NCBI GenBank assembly: GCA_036497785.1
Contig: DASXIW010000166.1
Span: forward strand, 1-18,274
Direction: 5' to 3'
Length of the DNA: 18,274 nucleotides
DNA from: DASXIW01 sp036497785
GTDB lineage: Bacteria; Pseudomonadota; Alphaproteobacteria; Acetobacterales; Acetobacteraceae
Below are positions 15,307 to 18,274 of this stretch, piece after piece (position 1 is the first letter of the stretch; every line of letters begins with the position of its first letter). The notes beneath the pieces were generated by a model, which did no database searches, was not told where the DNA came from, and worked only from the letters and a program-made list of their open reading frames with translations. The translations under genes and the position numbers were made by a program.

Positions 15307-16498
15307 AAGTCAGGTGGGCGAGGGTCAGGTAGTCCTGGCTTTGCATTTCTTCCAGGCGCGATGCGGTGCGTTCGAAGGCTTTGGCGCCCTCGCCCCGCTG
15401 GTAAAGCTGGTCGGGCAGGGCGTCGGCTGAGGCCACCAACTTCACCCGATGGTCATACAGCGCGTCGATCAGCACGATGAACCGCCGCGCCTCGTCGAAA
15501 TTATCCGGCGACAGGCGTGGAATCCCGTCCAGCACCAGCGCGTGGTAATGCGTCGCCAGCGCCAGATAATCGCCGGCCCCCAGCGGGCTGCCGCACAGCG
15601 CCTGGAAATCGAACCGCGCCACACCCTCGGCGGCCAAGGGCACGACCAGCGTCCGCCCGGTCACGATCAGGTGCTCCTCGCGTGGCGTCGCCCGCCCGGT
15701 GAGCTGTGCGAATGCCAGATCCAACGCCCGCTCCGCCCGCCCATCGGCCGGCACATGCCAGGTCGGCATGCCGCGCAGCCGCGCCCGCCGGAAATCTCGC
15801 CCGGATTCCAGCACCAACACGTCCAGATGCCGCTTCAATATGTCGATGAACGGCAGAAACGCGTCCCGCCCGGGCTGCCCCTTGAACAACTCGTCCGGCG
15901 GGATGTTGGACGTCGCCACCACCACCACCGAGCGGTCGAACAGCGCCTGGAACAGCCGCCCGAGGATCATCGCGTCGGCAATGTCATTCACCTGGAACTC
16001 GTCGAAGCATAGCAGCACCGCCTCGGCGACAAGGCTGTCCGCCAGCGGCGGAATCGGGTCATCGCCGTCCGGATTGGCCCGCTTCCACGCGAAGATGCGG
16101 CCATGCACCTCCTGCATGAAGCGATGGAAATGGATGCGCCGTTTCAACCGCACATCCGCGGCCGCAAAGAACAGGTCCATCAGCATGGATTTGCCGCGCC
16201 CGACCTCGCCCACCAGATACAGCCCGTTCGGCCGGGACTCGTTCGACCCCTCGGCCGCCTTGCGCCGTAGAAACCGGGCGAACAACCCCGTGGCCGCCTG
16301 GGTCGGCTCGGGATCGTAGCCGCGTAGTTTCACCCACAGATCCTGCAACCGCTCGGCCGCCAGCCGTTGCGACGGATCGGCGGCGAGCCTCCCTTCCGCC
16401 ACCAAAGCCCGATAAGCGGGTAACGGTCCTGCGGTCCGAGGCATTGCCTGGGGATCGGAAGGCACGATATTGGGCGACGGCGGAAACGGTGCATCCAT
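15305..16498 (-). CDS. zapE: Cell division protein ZapE (AFG1-type ATPase)
   Basis: ZapE is a P-loop ATPase that in E. coli associates with the division ring under stress; its eukaryotic relative AFG1/LACE1 acts in mitochondrial protein quality control. The chosen frame gives 397 residues. GPLPAYRALVAEGRLAADPSQ at about 24-44 is the usual N-terminus. Walker A is GEVGRGKS at 97-104, followed by MLMDLFF. HFHRFMQEVH at 123-132, Walker B LLCFDEFQVNDIADAM from 162, and the sensor region ATSNIPPDELFKG with FLPFIDILKRHLDVL are all family hallmarks. The start is uncertain: ATG at 16498 or ATG at 16444, and neither has a strong ribosome binding site. A much longer frame to 17110 overlaps the oxygenase gene antisense and is not real. 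In many alphaproteobacteria zapE sits directly before mdh; here a plus-strand cassette lies between them. Confidence 0.93.
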   Translation of the reverse strand: MDAPFPPSPNIVPSDPQAMPRTAGPLPAYRALVAEGRLAADPSQRLAAERLQDLWVKLRGYDPEPTQAATGLFARFLRRKAAEGSNESRPNGLYLVGEVGRGKSMLMDLFFAAADVRLKRRIHFHRFMQEVHGRIFAWKRANPDGDDPIPPLADSLVAEAVLLCFDEFQVNDIADAMILGRLFQALFDRSVVVVATSNIPPDELFKGQPGRDAFLPFIDILKRHLDVLVLESGRDFRRARLRGMPTWHVPADGRAERALDLAFAQLTGRATPREEHLIVTGRTLVVPLAAEGVARFDFQALCGSPLGAGDYLALATHYHALVLDGIPRLSPDNFDEARRFIVLIDALYDHRVKLVASADALPDQLYQRGEGAKAFERTASRLEEMQSQDYLTLAHLT

Positions 16499-16583
16499 GA
16501 TGCATCGCGAAATAGCGGGAAACCTTGAGAAGGGGAACCGCTCCGGGCAGTGTGCTCCCCAGCTTCTGCCACATTGCCTGAAC

Positions 16584-16588
16584 AGGAG
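16584..16588 (+). promoter_or_regulatory. Ribosome binding site that fixes the oxygenase start
   Basis: AGGAG lies nine bases before the ATG at 16598. An earlier in-frame ATG at 16550 lacks such a site. The 99-base region 16499-16597 between zapE and this gene must hold both divergent promoters, but I see no convincing hexamers in it. Confidence 0.7.
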
Positions 16589-16597
16589 ATCGCAGCC

Positions 16598-17230
16598 ATG
16601 AGCCAACTGGCCATCGACACGCTCCGGGCGGCCCCGATCGCCGCGGACCCCTTTCCGCACGTGGTCATCCCCGAATTCGTCCGCCCCCAGGCGCTGCCCG
16701 GCGTGGTGCGCGACCTGCCGGCGATGGAGCGCGGCGGCTCCTTCCCCATCTCCTCGCTGCGCCTCGGCCCGGACGCCCTGGCCCTGCTGCGCGCCCTGGA
16801 AGGCGAGGAATTCCGCGCCGCCATCGCCGAGAAATTCAGCCTCGACCTGGCCGGCGCCCCCACCATGGTCACGCTGCGCGGCCGCTCGCGCGAACGAGAC
16901 GGCCGCATCCACTGCGATTCCACCGCCAAGCGCGTGACCGTGCTGCTCTATCTCAACCCCGAGCAAGGTGCCTGGGAACGCCAGGAAGGCTGCCTGCGCC
17001 TGCTCCGCGGCCCGTCGGACATCGAGGACTACGCCGTCCAGGTCCCGCCCGTGAACGGCTCGCTGCTCGTCTTCCCCAACGGCCCCACCACCTGGCACGG
17101 CCACAAGCAATTCATCGGCCAGCGCTACGTCGTCCAGCTCAACTACATGACCGCCGACGACGCCGCCCGCTCCGAGCTACGCCGCCACCGCATCTCTGCC
17201 TTCCTCAAGCGCTTCACCATGGCCGCATGA
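16598..17230 (+). CDS. 2-oxoglutarate/Fe(II)-dependent oxygenase-like protein
   Basis: The protein has 210 residues and no signal peptide. DPFPHVVIPEFV at 18-29 is the common N-terminal strand of prolyl-4-hydroxylase-like and related bacterial oxygenases. The probable iron ligands are H105 and D107 in GRIHCDSTAKRVTVLLYLN, with a distal His at 167 or 169 in WHGHKQ. R176 in GQRYVVQLNYM suits the residue that binds the 2-oxoglutarate carboxylate. The segment LLVFPNGPTTWHGHK is the usual distal beta-strand. The substrate (protein side chain or small molecule) cannot be inferred. Its last codon overlaps the start of the SnoaL-like gene (ATGA), so the two are translated together. Divergent from zapE. 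Confidence 0.85.
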   Translation: MSQLAIDTLRAAPIAADPFPHVVIPEFVRPQALPGVVRDLPAMERGGSFPISSLRLGPDALALLRALEGEEFRAAIAEKFSLDLAGAPTMVTLRGRSRERDGRIHCDSTAKRVTVLLYLNPEQGAWERQEGCLRLLRGPSDIEDYAVQVPPVNGSLLVFPNGPTTWHGHKQFIGQRYVVQLNYMTADDAARSELRRHRISAFLKRFTMAA

Positions 17231-17679
17231 CCGACGCCGAGCGCCTGGTCCGCGCCTACTATGCCGCCTTCGACGATGCGGACGCCGAAGCCTTCCTGGC
17301 CCTGCTGACCGAAGACGTCGTACACGACATCAGCCAGGGCGGGCGGGAGGTGGGGAAACCCGCCTTCCGCCGCTTCGTCGCCCATATGAGCCACTGCTAC
17401 CGCGAAACCATCACCGACCTTGTGGTGATGACGGACGCCACTGGCACCCGCGCCGCCGCCGAATTCACCGTCCACGGCAGCTATACCGCCACCGATCCCG
17501 GCGTCCCCGCCGGTACCGCGCCCGCCTCGGGGCAAAGCTACACCCTGCCCGCCGGCGCCTTCTTCACCCTGCGCGATGGCCGCGTCGCCCGCATCTCCAA
17601 CCACTATAACCTCGGCGACTGGATCGCCCAGGTGAACGCCGGGGCGAAGCTCACTCCCGCGCCAGCACCCGGTCATTGA
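17227..17679 (+). CDS. SnoaL-like / ketosteroid isomerase-related protein
   Basis: This 150-residue protein has the NTF2-like cone fold. The N-terminal helix LVRAYYAAFDDADAEAFLAL is followed by LLTEDVVHDISQGGREVGKPAFRRFVAHM, a pattern typical of the ketosteroid isomerase-related family. AGAFFTLRDGRVARISNHYNLGDWIAQV is the closing strand pair. The family holds small-molecule isomerases, cyclases and binding proteins, so the reaction is unknown. Its ATG overlaps the oxygenase stop by four bases, which makes a shared function plausible. Its 3' end overlaps the convergent phosphatase gene by 29 bases. Confidence 0.85.
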   Translation: MTDAERLVRAYYAAFDDADAEAFLALLTEDVVHDISQGGREVGKPAFRRFVAHMSHCYRETITDLVVMTDATGTRAAAEFTVHGSYTATDPGVPAGTAPASGQSYTLPAGAFFTLRDGRVARISNHYNLGDWIAQVNAGAKLTPAPAPGH

Positions 17680-18274
17680 TGAAGCTGGAAAGCCCGGCCG
17701 CGCGGAAACTCTGCCGCAGCGCCGCCTCGTCGTAATCCTCCCGCACCCAGTCCAGAAACGGTTTATTCCCCTCTGCCTCGGCCTGAAACCGTAAAAAGAA
17801 CGCGTCGAGAATCCCTGTACTGGACCGGCGGAAATGCAGATACCGCAGCGACAACTGCGCCAATGCCTGCGCCGCCGTACCCCCCTCGAACAAAATCACC
17901 AGCCCAGCCGCCAACCCCGCCCTGTCCGCGCCGGATTTGCAATGCACCAGCGCCGGCTCGGCCCAGCCGCGATAATTGTCGTAAAACCTTAGAATCCTGT
18001 CTCGCTGCGGCGCCCCCCGACTCTCGAACGGGATATACGCATGCGCCACCCCCAGCCGCACCGCCGCCGCCTCGGACAGCACATTCGACCCGGTATACCG
18101 CTCACTGCCGCGCAGATTCACCACCGTCCGAATGCCAAACCGTCGCACCAACCGCGCCAGGCGCCGCGGCGTCGGGTGATTGGACCGATAGAGCCGGCCC
18201 GGAATCACCTCGGCCGTATTGCCCCAGACCAGCCGTAGAAAGGCGTGGTCGGCGATCAGGCTGGAGATGAAGGG
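17651..18274 (-). CDS. Tyrosine / dual-specificity phosphatase-like protein, 5' end beyond window
   Basis: The frame remains open to the right edge, giving at least 207 codons. A GTG at 18208 (MIPGRLYRSN) could be a start. However, the 22 codons before it read PFISSLIADHAFLRLVWGNTAE and look like real protein leading into it, so the true start is probably outside. The core shows GRLYRSNHPTPRRLARLVRRFGIRTVVNLRG, typical of the phosphatase family of this type. The active-site loop HCKSGADRAG (CX5R: catalytic Cys and Arg, around 17920-17946) follows. After it, TAAQALAQLSLRYLHFR and LDWVREDYD complete the fold. The substrate may be phosphotyrosine or another phosphomonoester. It overlaps the convergent SnoaL-like gene by 29 bases. 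Confidence 0.88.
   Translation of the reverse strand, partial: PFISSLIADHAFLRLVWGNTAEVIPGRLYRSNHPTPRRLARLVRRFGIRTVVNLRGSERYTGSNVLSEAAAVRLGVAHAYIPFESRGAPQRDRILRFYDNYRGWAEPALVHCKSGADRAGLAAGLVILFEGGTAAQALAQLSLRYLHFRRSSTGILDAFFLRFQAEAEGNKPFLDWVREDYDEAALRQSFRAAGLSSFINDRVLARE

Noticed and set aside
16499..17110. Upstream extension of zapE by about 200 codons
   Set aside because: It is antisense to the oxygenase gene and shows low-complexity Gly/Ala/Arg composition typical of a shadow frame.

Overview
This window looks like chromosomal DNA of a GC-rich alphaproteobacterium. The likely group is Rhodospirillales/Acetobacteraceae, judged from the gene order mdh-sucC-sucD-sucA-sucB-lpdA, a nearby zapE, the LDH-like type of malate dehydrogenase, and strong G/C bias at third codon positions. 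No 16S gene or other direct taxonomic marker is present, so this is inference.

Layout. (1) Positions 1-1517, minus strand: the 5' part of a gene for a secreted protein of unknown function, cut by the window edge. It is followed by a gene-poor stretch of about 500 bases, less GC-rich than the rest, with a PhoB-box-like site in front of the gene. (2) Positions 2017-12557, minus strand: one long run of eight closely packed genes, transcribed in the order mdh, sucC, sucD, sucA, sucB, lpdA, pdxA, pdxJ. These encode malate dehydrogenase, succinyl-CoA synthetase, the complete 2-oxoglutarate dehydrogenase complex (E1, E2, E3) and two consecutive enzymes of vitamin B6 synthesis. The only sizeable internal gap, between sucD and sucA, holds a strong GC hairpin. 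(3) Positions 12785-15230, plus strand: a three-gene cassette for a flavin-dependent NAD(P)H reductase, a TetR-type repressor and a Bcr/CflA-type drug exporter. It is divergent from mdh and shares an AT-rich promoter region with it. (4) Positions 15230-15306: a striking AT-rich nested inverted repeat between the exporter and zapE. (5) Positions 15305-16498, minus strand: zapE, an AFG1-type ATPase. (6) Positions 16598-17679, plus strand: a translationally coupled pair for a 2-oxoglutarate/Fe(II) oxygenase-like protein and a SnoaL-like (ketosteroid isomerase-related) protein. (7) Positions 17651-18274, minus strand: a dual-specificity/tyrosine-phosphatase-like gene running off the right edge and overlapping its convergent neighbour.

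How the genes work together. The mdh-to-lpdA block encodes consecutive TCA-cycle steps from 2-oxoglutarate to succinate, plus malate to oxaloacetate. The reductase/TetR/exporter cassette looks like a self-regulated response to a toxic small molecule. It seems to have been placed between zapE and mdh, which are adjacent in many relatives. Its probable operator lies inside the shared divergent promoter, so the repressor could also affect the TCA operon.

I found no rRNA, tRNA, CRISPR array, transposase or recognisable prophage gene. Most of the window is ordinary core metabolism. The items most worth a second look are the pdxA-pdxJ pair attached to the TCA operon, the shared operator region, the nested AT-rich repeat, and the unknown secreted protein with its PhoB-like site.
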